A stretch of DNA of 64,000 nucleotides from Hortaea werneckii (GCA_037044905.1 JBAOKB010000173.1:372001-436000), one strand, 5' to 3'; numbered from the stretch's first letter, positions 46,999 through 56,606 are shown. Notes: generated from the letters alone by a model not told the origin. Translations and numbers: made by a program.

Positions 46999-47841
46999 AT
47001 GGGTTTTTCAAAGCTAAAGAAAAGCTTTGAATTGGGGATCAGGCGGGTTGCAAGGCCTCTAGTTGAACTTGGTCGACCCCATAACAACCTTCGCGAGCGC
47101 AATTTTGATGAGTCCGTCGCGCTCGGAATACCTCGACGCCATTGCCAGCCCTTGTGTATCCACAAGAAGCGTTTGAGAAACGATCTAGCACGTTCGAAAG
47201 TCAACATGAGGATCACGCAGTATACGTCCGACAAGACAGGCTATGCAGTCACGTTAAAAGCTTCAATTTGTGCTCATTCGAGGAAAGAGCTTGCGACTAC
47301 CCTGGGCATAACAGGACACAAAGCGCAAGTTGTTGCGGCCCGCGAGCGAAGGCTTCCATTTAGCAGCTTCCAGCCGCTGAACAAGAGCGTCAGAAGAGCA
47401 TGCAGTCCTCAAATGCTCAGAAGAGCAAGCAGTTGCGGTGGCAACACGAGAGTCTTCCCAGACCCGAGTCCTAAATGCCAAAACGATTTTGCGATGTCGC
47501 TAGGATGCGCTTTCTGTTATGGCATTACCTTGGATGTGCCGATCTCTGATCTGGCTGTCGGGTGGATGGAAAAAAGACCATGGCTAAGATTCGAGATCAC
47601 ATGCGAAGGGGAAGGCATGAACGGGTGCCCAAACCAGTGGAGATTCATGGTCCCGATCGAAATCAAGAAGACTGATTATAGCTCTAGTGTGGAGATTGAT
47701 GAGGGTACATGGGATGTTATAACACAGGGTGGTGACGAGGAGGTGCCATCGGACGGGTTCCCTGGGTATAGACCGCCCTTACGGGTCGAACCAGCAGACA
47801 TAGTAATACAACACCAACCTTCGAATGCGTTGTTAGCATAG
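46999..47841 (+). CDS. Large cassette protein, part B, copy 5 (280 aa frame)
   Basis: Intact from ATG 46999 to 47841. Segments match copy 2: FSKLKKSFELGIRR, RPHNNLRERNFDESVALG, HKKRLRNDLARS, RACSPQMLRRASSCGGN, CQND, AFCYGITLDVPI, DLAVGWMEKRPWLRFEITC and a short acidic tail. The cysteine pattern is conserved, and the 84-bp duplication of copy 2 is absent. Many replacements relative to copy 2 with the frame kept open point to old divergence under some constraint, unlike the near-identical DNA to its left. Function unknown. Confidence 0.5.
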   Translation: MGFSKLKKSFELGIRRVARPLVELGRPHNNLRERNFDESVALGIPRRHCQPLCIHKKRLRNDLARSKVNMRITQYTSDKTGYAVTLKASICAHSRKELATTLGITGHKAQVVAARERRLPFSSFQPLNKSVRRACSPQMLRRASSCGGNTRVFPDPSPKCQNDFAMSLGCAFCYGITLDVPISDLAVGWMEKRPWLRFEITCEGEGMNGCPNQWRFMVPIEIKKTDYSSSVEIDEGTWDVITQGGDEEVPSDGFPGYRPPLRVEPADIVIQHQPSNALLA

Positions 47842-48345
47842 CTACGGGCATTCGTCCTAGATACCGCTTAGCTTGCTTGGTCGGGTACTTTAGCTAGGAC
47901 AAGTATTATTTACGCGGTACCCAAATCTCGAAGTCCTTCGTCAGTTAATCGATTATTGTATCTGTGCCGAGTCTTTGCGACCACTCCTGAATTGGTCTAG
48001 CTTCTACCATGCACTGTTCCGTCAAGAAGCCCGAGCGAATATAAAGACCTCCGCACGATAGGGAAGTTTAGAAAAACGCTGCAGCTACTACATGAGAGTG
48101 GGTAAGAGACTACCAATACGTTGAGGTGGTCTATTACATGTCACTCCGCAATGGAACACACAGCAAATGTGACAGCAAAGAGCAGTGTAACACGTTCCCC
48201 CTCGCATGACCAGCCATCAGAATACTTGCCCCTCGTCGGTGCACCTCCACCAATTGCTGGGCTGTTGTCCAGGATATAATCCGTCTCCTGTAACAGAGCC
48301 CCCATCATAATGTGATTTAGACGAGTAATACTTCTTTGCTACAGT
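47842..48345. other. Intergenic, convergent 3' ends
   Basis: Between the stop of the large cassette gene and the stop of bZIP copy 3. No gene seen. Confidence 0.5.
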
Positions 48346-48704
48346 TTAGCTCCTATTTTGAGGGAACAGGTTGCTCTCTACCAATCCAACAGAAACGGAC
48401 CGACAAGAACCCCAAATCTTTTCAGACAGGTGTGTAACATCGACACAAGTCTTGTCAAATGCTTGTTCCCCACGCGGTGGACTCCGCTGCTGGTTAGCAG
48501 CTTCGTAAGCTCGCTTTCTCTTCTTCTCTCCTACGCCTTATTAGCTAAATAACGCCTTGGTCCGTTGTTGATTGACATCACTAGATGCAACATACGAAAT
48601 CTTCGTTGCGCCTCTCGGTTCTGAACCCTTCGTCGTAGCCTCTTGGGGTCCGGTTCCTGATGCGAGTCAAGATCGTCTACCTTTGTCGGCCGTCCCCTTG
48701 CCAT
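48346..48704 (-). CDS. Small bZIP-like basic-region protein, copy 3
   Basis: Exons 48704-48596 and 48530-48346 with a 65-nt intron (48595-48531, GTATGT...GCGTAG) give an intact 97-aa protein. It is the most canonical copy: the basic region reads VQNREAQRRFREKKRKR, with R at the position that the other copies reach only after splicing. The start is MARGRPTKVDDLDS. The C-terminus is longer than in copies 1 and 2. As in those, no leucine zipper follows. It ends the fifth cassette and is convergent with the large gene. Upstream DNA to about 49010 resembles that of copy 1. Confidence 0.72.
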
Positions 48705-49010
48705 CTTCGACCAATGGGTTGTTTCTTGCTCTTTCGAGACACCAGATCTTGGCGATGTAAGACAGGAGCTGCGGAAAATCAATCACGCCCTACACGAAAT
48801 CAGAGATAAGAGGGCTGAATTTATGTTCATGCTAGTGGTCGTTAGCTCCGTGATGATCAGAAGAGCGCGCCTAAGGGGCCCTTCCCCGCCTCACAGATTG
48901 ACTTTCTTAAGCATACACCTTTTTTGTAGGGCATGTATACGTCACGCAAGTCCGCGTAAGCTCACCGAATCGGATTCTGCTAGGCAAGTTGCGTTGATTA
49001 CGCAGTGACG
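48705..49010 (-). promoter_or_regulatory. Conserved upstream region of the bZIP-like gene
   Basis: Similar by eye to 24553-24860 upstream of bZIP copy 1, with blocks such as GGTCGTTAGCTCCGT and GTATACGTCACGCAAG (CRE/TGACG-like core). Conservation outside the coding sequence suggests promoter function; the exact sites are inference. Confidence 0.35.
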
Positions 49011-49552
49011 GACCAATAGCCATTACTAGTCGTGCAATCATATAGAACTCTACCATCAACCGTCTCAGCTTTCCCTCATACGTCTTTCGATCATACTCTT
49101 CCCTGACAGGTCAGCTTGGCCGCGATACACAATTTAGGTATCAGCTGATATTCTCTCTACCGGGTCACAGTCTTCACATCTCGGAGCGTGTGCGCTTCAC
49201 TTCCACCGACTGCCGAATGTGTTTCTAATAAGCGGACATTAGGACCTGTCATGGACATCGCCATTTCCGCGGTAAAGGTTGCCTTGCACGCCGTTCGAAA
49301 CTGCCTGAGCCTGAAAGAACTGACCAGATATCGATAGCGTGCTCAATGCGTACGGTGATCTTTATGGAGACCTTCATCTTCTAGAAGATCAACTCACGAC
49401 GGGTTGACTGGAGCCCCCAACATCACCGCCAAGTGGCCGCCTGGATCGAGTCATGTCGTAACGGTCTTGTGGACGCCGAGAAGCAGTAGAACGAACACTT
49501 TGTCCAAGTTTAGGAGCTTCTTGGGCAACAATCATCTTCATGGCGTAGAATT
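49011..49552. other. No supported gene
   Basis: Right edge of the amplified zone. No repeat partner and no convincing frame until the NACHT fragment. Confidence 0.4.
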
Positions 49553-50490
49553 GTGAGCCAGCTCTCGCCCATTTTTTGGTCAACGCACGAAAGCCTCCGC
49601 AAACGCCACGAACCTAATACTGGCAACTGGCTAGTGCAAAGCGCCGAATATTTGGACTGGAAGGCCGGCAGAAGGAGGCACTTGTGGGTGTGCGGATGTG
49701 CTGGTTGCGGGAAGACAATGTTGTGTTCGACGGCGATTGAGAATCTGAAACCGCTTCGCGACCCTCGGTTTGGAGAAGTCGGTCTGGGCGCATTTTACTT
49801 CAAATTTTCTGACCTGCGAACGCATACGTATCAGTATTTACTGCAGTGTCTAGTAGCACAACTGGTGTGGAAGCGAAATAGCTTCTATGCCTTACAGCGG
49901 GCCAACTTGGGATCCCCTTATAGCAGGGTCGGAAAGATGAGTTGGAAAACATATTGCTTTTAGCAATTCGAGCTTACGATCAGGTGTGTCTAGCCCTGGA
50001 CGCACTGGACAAGATTTCAGAGCACGATGGTGTCCGCAAGAGAATTTTGTAACGACTTGGAAAGCTCGTACACACTCCGTCAAACGCCCAAATCCTGGCC
50101 ACTAGCAGATATGCGCGCGATTTACAGGACTCGATGACTATGATGAATGCGGAGCGCATTGATGTGGCTTCCACCAGTGTCCAAAAAGGCATCCAGACAC
50201 ACATCGCATCTCAGCTATCGACGGACCCAAGGCCAGCAATGCTTTCAGACGCAACGAGACTAATGATCAAAGATCAACTAACGACCCCAGCCGACGGGAT
50301 GTAGGTCGTCCTTGTAGTGTGGGTCTAAGGAGCCATGCTAAATATCGAGCTAGGTTCCGATGGGCATATCGCCAAGTAAGTGAATTGAAGAAACTCAAAT
50401 CCATGAAGCCAAAACATATCAAAGCCATCCTCGAAGAAGACTTTCCGACACGCGATGCGAACACTCTACGCCATAAGTTTCGATCCTTCT
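49553..50490 (+). pseudogene. NACHT-domain NLR (STAND NTPase) fragment
   Basis: Fragment of a fungal NLR, a family linked to non-self recognition and heterokaryon incompatibility. It reads PNTGNWLVQSAEYLDW, then a Walker A LWVCGCAGCGKTMLCS. After a one-base shift near 49935 it reads LENILLLAIRAYDQVCLALD with the Walker B-like LDALDKI, ILATSRYARDL, and the winged-helix-like segment down to PADGM. An in-frame TAA lies at 50050-50052. A 53-nt intron (50301-50353, GTAGGT...CTAG) joins PADGM to FRWAYRQVSELKKLKSM exactly as in intact relatives. The sequence stops near 50490 without the repeat domain, and the N-terminal effector domain was not found. Nonfunctional. Confidence 0.82.
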
Positions 50491-50879
50491 AACAACCCTA
50501 ACTTAAGAATGTGTTACGAGCACGGCCACGAGACGGTTAGACCCGAAGCGATTGACCAGTAAGGGCCAGGGAAGAAAAGGGTCACATGACCAAATGCAGG
50601 CGAGCGTTGCCTTGGCAAGCGACCGACTGCATATATGCAAGTGAGCGACCGCTGGACGAGCGACCAAGCGATCAGGTGCATGAAGACACGAATCTCTCAT
50701 GTACATAACTAAGTACGTTTCTCATCAGGAGTTCGTGTGTTCAACTCATGTTGCAATACGACAGTTAGGTAGAGAACCAATAGCCTTGTTACAATCAGTT
50801 ATCCCACAACTCAGTTGTCTTAATACATTTGTTCCAAAGAGCTCTAAACCCGTGACACTACTTCGTAGGCCCCGCAACA
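50491..50879. other. No supported gene
   Basis: Contains GAGCGACC-type short imperfect repeats near 50610-50680 but no gene that I can support. Confidence 0.4.
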
Positions 50880-51480
50880 AGAGATAGCCAATCTATCTTA
50901 AACAGTTCTATTGCGATAGAGCTTAAGAGAGTTGTGTGTGGTAGGGTTTCGTAGCCAAGTCTGTCCAATTCGATATTTAGATCCTTCAGCGCGTCTTTCG
51001 AGCGGTCCCAGCTGCTACTTTCAAATGGTGATGTAGACCTGTTGAGTCTCGAGCTCCTTCGCAAGGTCCAGGACTGCAGGTGTCCAATTGCTCTCAAAAA
51101 TTTGCCTCATTGTTCCAATGGATACTTGCAATGTAAAGCCTCCCGCTTAGGATCAGGCTGCCGAGGTTGACGATGGCACGAGCTGGAGGGTCGATGGGGA
51201 TCGAACACAGGCGGCCCTCCTAATGCTTCAAACAGCAATGCCGAGCAAGATGTGGAGAAAGGGCTTCATGATACTCATGGATCTCTGCTTTCACATCACC
51301 ATGTTTTGGGTCAATCGATCTTACGATGCAGTCTGTACAAGCGGAAGAAAAGTCTTTGTTTCGCGCGTCGGAGAGACATGTTCTGGGCATGGTACGCACT
51401 AGCGACCTGTCAAACCGGACGTCTGATGCTTTGGGTAAAAGGCCGAGAAGCGCTAAGTCGTCAGACCTAAGGCCAATCAG
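50880..51480 (-). pseudogene. CAP59-type alpha-mannosyltransferase fragment, copy 1
   Basis: Minus-strand fragment of the CAP59/CMT1-like glycosyltransferase family. In broken frames it reads AKQRLFFRLYRLHRKID, then GRLYIASIHWNNEA, then SWDRSKDALKDLNIELDRLG. The more complete copy at 63177-63987 confirms the family. Frameshifts and stops are numerous, so this is not a working enzyme. Roughly 65% identical by eye to the other copy. Confidence 0.65.
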
Positions 51481-51628
51481 AAATTTGGAAGAGGAACGCT
51501 AGGTAAGCATCAGGCCCCGCCGGTTGGAGGCGCTAAAATCGAATTCGATAATCACAATACATCGACTATTAGATCCCATTAAGTATCGCCATCAATCAAT
51601 TCAGACCAATTCTGGCGAAGAATCCAAG

Positions 51629-52162
51629 ATGTCAGCGGACGACCGAGATTCAGTCGTGCCACCGAGCACTCTTGAACCTGAACCTGATTCGGTCACCTCC
51701 CGTGAGCTTCTGAACCATGCCAAGAAGAAGCTTTCGTTCCACGGACTCAAGGCGATCTTGCGACTTCCTACGCATCCAAACAGTCTCAACAAAGCTTCAC
51801 GGAGCCATTTGCTGCAAGATACGAAGACCGTTGTCCCCGCACGGTCATGCGCATACGCTCTCACTCCAAACGATCCAAGGACACTCGATCTTGTTCCAAC
51901 AGTGCCTTCCGAGCCACTGGACTCCTTATCAGCCTCGAACTCTCAATTTCGGGTCAAGCTGACGATACATTGTCTCGGCAAGATACGAGACACCGACGGA
52001 CGGAGCTACTGGGAATACGACAACGGCACTTTTCTTCCTACCGAGATTGACGGCAAGCCAGTCGACCTAGCCCGGGGAGTCAACAAAAGAGGACAGCCTC
52101 GAGCACGCAAGGCCTGGGCATGTTCTACTTGTCGGAACAGAAAAGTCAAGTGTCACCAGTAG
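51629..52162 (+). CDS. Hypothetical protein ending in a partial zinc-cluster motif
   Basis: ATG at 51629; 177 codons. The N-terminus is charged and low in complexity. The middle contains LTIHCLGKIRDTDGRSYWEY and FLPTEIDGKPVDLARG. The C-terminal end is basic and reads RARKAWACSTCRNRKVKCHQ, then stop. CxxCRxxKxKC is the first half of a fungal Zn2Cys6 binuclear cluster. The second half (CxxC...C) is absent, and the next 100 bp have no matching frame. This may be a transcription factor cut off by mutation, or one exon of a spliced gene. As it stands it could not hold two zinc ions. Confidence 0.5.
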   Translation: MSADDRDSVVPPSTLEPEPDSVTSRELLNHAKKKLSFHGLKAILRLPTHPNSLNKASRSHLLQDTKTVVPARSCAYALTPNDPRTLDLVPTVPSEPLDSLSASNSQFRVKLTIHCLGKIRDTDGRSYWEYDNGTFLPTEIDGKPVDLARGVNKRGQPRARKAWACSTCRNRKVKCHQ

Positions 52163-52282
52163 CAAGGCAGTGGAACACCTTTCAACATCGCAAGAAGGAG
52201 AAGATGATGCAATCGAACGTCCGACGACCATCCTAGTGTTCCTCAACACAATCTCCATTCAGCCTTAGGTCAAGGCGAATTC

Positions 52283-52540
52283 GTGGCGCGCAAGTTGGAA
52301 CTTTCGCTCGTCTTCTTCGAGAGGGACAAGCGTTTAATTAAGACATGCATCACCTTCCAATTCAATAACTTCAAAAATCTATTAGCCGAAAAACGCGAAG
52401 TTGAAAGCATGTGCCAAAGATTAATGTTGTCGCTTGTCCGCGTCTGGGTCATATTAGAGAATGGAAAGTGCTGTTACAAATTGTCTTGGACCATATTAGA
52501 GAATAGTAAATACTATGACAGACTGTTTGGAGTGTACTAG
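52283..52540 (+). other. Unrecognised short open frame with internal repeats
   Basis: 85 codons starting MARKLELSLVFFERDKRLIK. Its C-terminal third consists of 14-residue repeats (ILENGKCCYKLSWT, ILENSKYYDRLFGV). Its status as a gene is uncertain. Confidence 0.25.
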
Positions 52541-52576
52541 AGAATTGTAGACGCTGTTACAAGCTGTTACGCACTG
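52451..52576 (+). repeat. Degenerate 42-bp tandem repeat, three units
   Basis: Units start ATATTAGAGAATGG (52451), ATATTAGAGAATAG (52493) and TACTAGAGAATTG (about 52535), each followed by a variable CTGTTACAA-like part. Confidence 0.75.
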
Positions 52577-53390
52577 TTATGATCTTGTTTCCAGCACAGG
52601 ACCTAGACGCCGTAAGTTTTCTTGCTAAATACAGTAGACAATTATGTTCATGATTCGCCCGGAAAATGCATTTTGTGTCTGTTAGTGGTTTTGTTAGATG
52701 TTTCGATGATCTAGTTCAAATCAGACCTAGAGGCATGCCATGGCAAGCTCCGCGCACTACTTAGAGTGCTGTAAGGCGATGACGGACCTAGCTTAAGACG
52801 CAATCGACAATACACAACGCTTTAACGTCCCTTGCAGCGGATGCTAATGCATAGAAGGTCGTACAGCCGCCTGAAGTAAAGATATAAGAAACATTATTGC
52901 AAACGAAAAGATTTGTGGTTTTACAAAGGTAGCCGTACTTAGTAACCTGGGACGCAAAGGGTTTTTGCGAGAGTTAATTCCATCTAGATACCGATGTCTA
53001 ATCGTTGTGTATCCGAATCGTGGGAGAGTGCCAATGTAATAGGGGCTTGTTAGCTTAGAAAATCGTTACTTTCGATTTAAATGAGAGCTGTCGTCACTTT
53101 CTAGCAGCAGAATTAACATCTACGTTCATAAGCAGCCTTAGTCTTTTGAAGCTTTGTCTAGTAAACACAAACGGTAGAAGCTCGACCATCGACCATCTTA
53201 CGGCCATAAAGGTCTCATTCAAATCATGTTAATGTCCCTTGAGCCTTTTCTTCGGCTTTCGCACTCATTTCCGTCGTGACATAAGTGGACCCTCTAAATA
53301 GACGCAGTGAGATCGTGATTGTGAAGCGGTGACCGCTCCAAAATAGGTCTACGGTGTGCTAGGAATCTTGATGAAGACATTATTAACCCT
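52577..53390. other. Intergenic, no supported gene
   Basis: About 800 bp, somewhat AT-rich, with no open frame, repeat partner or RNA gene that I can support. Confidence 0.5.
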
Positions 53391-53720
53391 ATGCTCTTTT
53401 GTTGTGATGGGCAAGAAGAGTACGAAAGTCAACCTGAGCTCTTCTTCATGTTCCCCTCCCGCCTCCCGCCCGAAATCCGAGGCAATGTGTATCAATACTG
53501 CTTGGTCACCGATAAAGCCATTGACCTGTGCTGTCTGCGAAGGCATTCGAAAGACCGACCGAGACCCTCCGAGATAGACATCGATCCTTGTATCCTCCAG
53601 TCGAGCCGACAGATTTACATCGAAGCTATCGACGTTCTGTACCGTCAAAATTTGTTCAAATCTGTTCTACATCAACCCTTTAGCGGGATGGAAGCCTCCA
53701 AATCATCTGGAAATTGCTAA
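53391..53720 (+). pseudogene. 2EXR/F-box-like fungal protein fragment
   Basis: ATG at 53391; 109 codons. The pattern FMFPSRLPPEIRGNVYQYCL, then DPCILQSSRQIYIEAIDVLY and NLF, is typical of the large fungal family with an LPPEIR...Y...L...R(Q)I..EA...LY...N.F core (2EXR/F-box-like). Family members usually run to 200 residues or more; this frame stops soon after the core. The following 250 bp contain short matching-looking pieces in other frames (LVTRLDRRPILLVSPYT), so the gene is probably frameshifted. Function of the family is unknown. Confidence 0.6.
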
Positions 53721-55236
53721 GCATGCTGTACGCAAAGACGAGCGTTGCCAGAAGACACCTCGGGGCTAAGCTCGTTACTCGCCTGGATCGACGACCAATA
53801 TTACTGGTATCACCTTATACCTTGCTGGAATGGAACAGCATGCTCGAACGGCAGCGAATGTCACAGCTCCTATAGTGTCTCCATGCGTGGCATCGCCTGC
53901 TTCCGCCATCTCTTGATTTAGATCTGACTGTGCTTCGCTGTGGACAAAGGAGTTTGATGGATCATCAACAGGCAGCCGATGAAATCCACTGGTACGCTAT
54001 GGCGTTTCGATATGAGACTTGCACACGCACAGGAACAGCGTGATCAAGCCAAACGAGACTTAGATGTATGCATGACCGGCTTGATATCCTATGCCCTTCA
54101 AATACGGTATACTACCAAAAAAAAAAAAAAAAAAAAAAAAACGGGTTCCGCGACCTCGCTGATTAGCGCCAGTTTGGGCCGAGAACACAATTCATCCCGA
54201 GCGTGTCCCCTGCACGGACATTAGCGAGAACTTGGTAGGGCTCTTGCTTTACTTCACTTGGGAGTATACCAAACGAAAAGCTTCTGCACGGATGGACCTT
54301 TTGGTTCGGCCGCTACTGTTGAACTTCATCCAAAATCTTCTAAGACGCAAAACTCGCGGGTGTTAAGGCACTCGGTTCCTAGGCATTGCAAAGCTAGGCA
54401 CTTAGCGAAGAGACAAAGAGAACTGTAAAAGGCAAGCCCGAACGACCCTATCGCGTGTTCCTGAGTATTTAATTTATCCCGTCAATTCATCGAAGTCATA
54501 TAAGGTTGTTGAGCTCTTTAGTCATTACTAGCCAGTAAGCAGTAAGTTCTTGTCGCTGTCTTTAATAGACTCTACACCTTTCAGTACGGTTGTATACCAT
54601 GTGTAGCACCATCCCGGGCAATACGTTGGTCCGTAAAATTCGAGCTTAGCAAAAGAAATTGCCCAAATGTACGAAAGGCCTTGAGAGCCGTAAGATTTTC
54701 GAGTCGTTTGCTCGTGGTGCACTGCCAGCACGTCTCACCCGTCACCATCACGCTGCAGCTAAGAAGCATTGACATCCAGGCGACCGCCCTCGCTGCTGAA
54801 TGAAGCGTATCGTGTGATCGGAGTATTTGCGCGTGGGAGGCTCGGGAACGTCGGCAGATTCTCAAGAGCCATGGGGGAGAGTAGTCTGGCAAAGACGACA
54901 AATTCATCGAGCCTCAGAAAGAGAACGCCCACAGCGTCAGCAGCGGGCCTCGAAAAGTGTCGGGTCGCCAGGCAGATTCGACGCAAGTCAGAAGCAGTTC
55001 AAAACACGCACCCGTACCGTGATGGTGATTACGCCGCTCGATGTCTGCAACGCCATTCCTTACGCGCAAAGTAAGCAGCCGTAGACTTCAGATTACGGGT
55101 GCACATGGTTTGTGCGGATCGTCTGGCTAGCAATGCGGCCACAAAAAGGCACACAGCAGCAAGACAAAGCAAAGGAAGAAAGACAGACTACTGCAGGCCT
55201 TACTTGACATTGATCTCCTTCCTCTTCAGAATCAAA
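53721..55236. other. No supported gene; contains poly-A tract
   Basis: Aside from the decaying tail of the previous gene and the A25 tract, I see no convincing coding sequence. Confidence 0.4.
54117..54141 (+). repeat. A25 homopolymer
   Basis: Twenty-five A residues after ATACGGTATACTACC. It could be the 3' tail of a retroposed sequence; I see no flanking target-site duplication. Confidence 0.9.
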
Positions 55237-55446
55237 ATGGATCCTTCGTTAGGGGATAGCACAGTCGAAAAGAGGTACGTGATGTCAAACGTTGGAGTCT
55301 CTTTGTTGCTTCTAAGCAACAAAACCATTTTTAGGATGTCGAATGAAAACGATTGGCTCCGTAAGGCTCTTGAAAGCCTGCCTGCCTTTTCCGGAAGAAA
55401 GTCTGAAGAGCAGGAGCGGATTCTAAGGCAGGCGTGGAAAATATAA
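55237..55446 (+). CDS. Possible small spliced protein (49 aa)
   Basis: ATG 55237, exon 1 to 55274, intron 55275-55334 (60 nt, GTACGT...TTTTTAG), exon 2 to the stop at 55444-55446. The product starts MDPSLGDSTVEKRMSNENDW and ends EEQERILRQAWKI. The intron length is a multiple of three, so the unspliced frame is also open. It may be a free-standing small gene or a detached 5' exon of the SNARE gene that starts 325 bp downstream. Confidence 0.3.
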   Translation: MDPSLGDSTVEKRYVMSNVGVSLLLLSNKTIFRMSNENDWLRKALESLPAFSGRKSEEQERILRQAWKI

Positions 55447-55770
55447 AAACACCTGCTCAATCTCGCCTAGATTATCAGGCCAATGTAAAGTGGCATCCGA
55501 GACTATCGCTTTCGGTTAGGGTCAAACACATGCTGGTAGACCAAACACTAGATGGGACGGGAATGATTCCAACACACGATAGTATTATTTACGGTTTCAC
55601 AGTCGTGACATAATCAACACAAGACGGCTGCAAGCTTGAGCATCCGGGCGGTCTCTTCTAATGATTAAAGTGTCACGTCCGAAACCCCTTAAGTAGAAGT
55701 GAAGGTCTTTATATCGTTGCATAATTGTCAAATTGCTGATTGAGTAATAGAAGCTCCCGACAGTAAAAGC

Positions 55771-56606
55771 ATGCGGGCAGAGCGGTCGTTAGTGGTAATC
55801 CGAGATGAAAAATTCATAAGCTACATCGAAAGGTAAGTATCCAGCGAGCTCTAACATTGAGCCTTGAGTCTGTGCTCTCACCCCAACGTTACGCAGTCAT
55901 CTCGGCAAGAAGATGAAGATTGTGTCGAAGATATTAAAAACCAAATACGCAATTATAATGCAAGCACTCTGGATCGCCTAGAAAGATGCCGAAGGCACGC
56001 TGCGTCTACTCTAGCAACGAGTGAGGCGGTGCGTTTACGACTACAAAGTCAAGGCCAGAGTATAGAGAGATCCAGAGCCCATCTTATTGAAGCTGGCGTC
56101 CAGACGCAACTTGCGAGCGACAATATCGAAGAACTACAGAGCCTCACAGGCAAGGCGGGGACCTTTGGACCCTCCATTTCGAAGAAACGCAAGGATGATT
56201 GCAATCATAGGGACGCGGAACCGGAACTGCGAGATGTTCAAGCAACATCAGCAGACAATTCTACAAGTAACAAGATATGCCACAGCTGGAATTCGACCCA
56301 TGCTGCGGGACTAAAGTACCAGTTCGAAGCGACAGAGGAAGATATGCAAATGGAAACAAAGATCAATGCTAGAATGTAAGCAATCAAAAACGTGAAGAGC
56401 CAACAAATGCTAACTATTGATTTTCCCCTTCCATCTGTTCTAGTGCAGAGCTGCAAGAAGACTTAAAGTGTATGCGTCTAAAAGCGGAAAGCTTCGGTAT
56501 GCAAATTGACAGGAAAACTCGTTCGCTAGCAAAAATGGAGCAGGATACTGCTGTAACCGATGAAAACCTCCGGCTTTACCGTAGATTCCTTAACAGATTA
56601 GTATAG
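55771..56606 (+). CDS. SNAP-25/Sec9-like (Qb+Qc) SNARE
   Basis: Membrane-fusion protein that contributes two helices to a SNARE bundle. Model: exon 1 55771-55832; short intron 55833-55868; exon 2 55869-56375; intron 56376-56443 (68 nt, GTAAGC, branch GCTAAC, TTCTAG); exon 3 56444-56606; 243 aa. The first SNARE helix contains RLRLQSQGQSIERSRAHLIE, with the central-layer Gln in SQG. The second (IAELQEDLKCMRLKAESFGM and QIDRKTRSLAKMEQDTAV) has Lys where the central-layer Gln is expected. No membrane anchor or cysteine-rich linker, as in yeast Sec9. The 5' end is uncertain: the only in-frame route from ATG 55771 needs a 36-nt intron, since the better acceptor at 55896 would shift the frame. If neither works, it is a pseudogene. 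It is shorter and more diverged than ordinary Sec9. Confidence 0.6.

Larger units (their letters stand above)
41150..47841 (+). repeat. Segmental duplication block X, copy 2
   Basis: Counterpart of 13680-20581. Near identity across 41850-46250 indicates a recent duplication or gene conversion; the part B genes at the right end are clearly older than that, with many amino-acid differences. Confidence 0.85.

Noticed and set aside
54117..54141. Poly-A tract as evidence of a LINE or processed pseudogene
   Set aside because: No reverse-transcriptase remnant, no recognisable source gene upstream and no flanking duplication.
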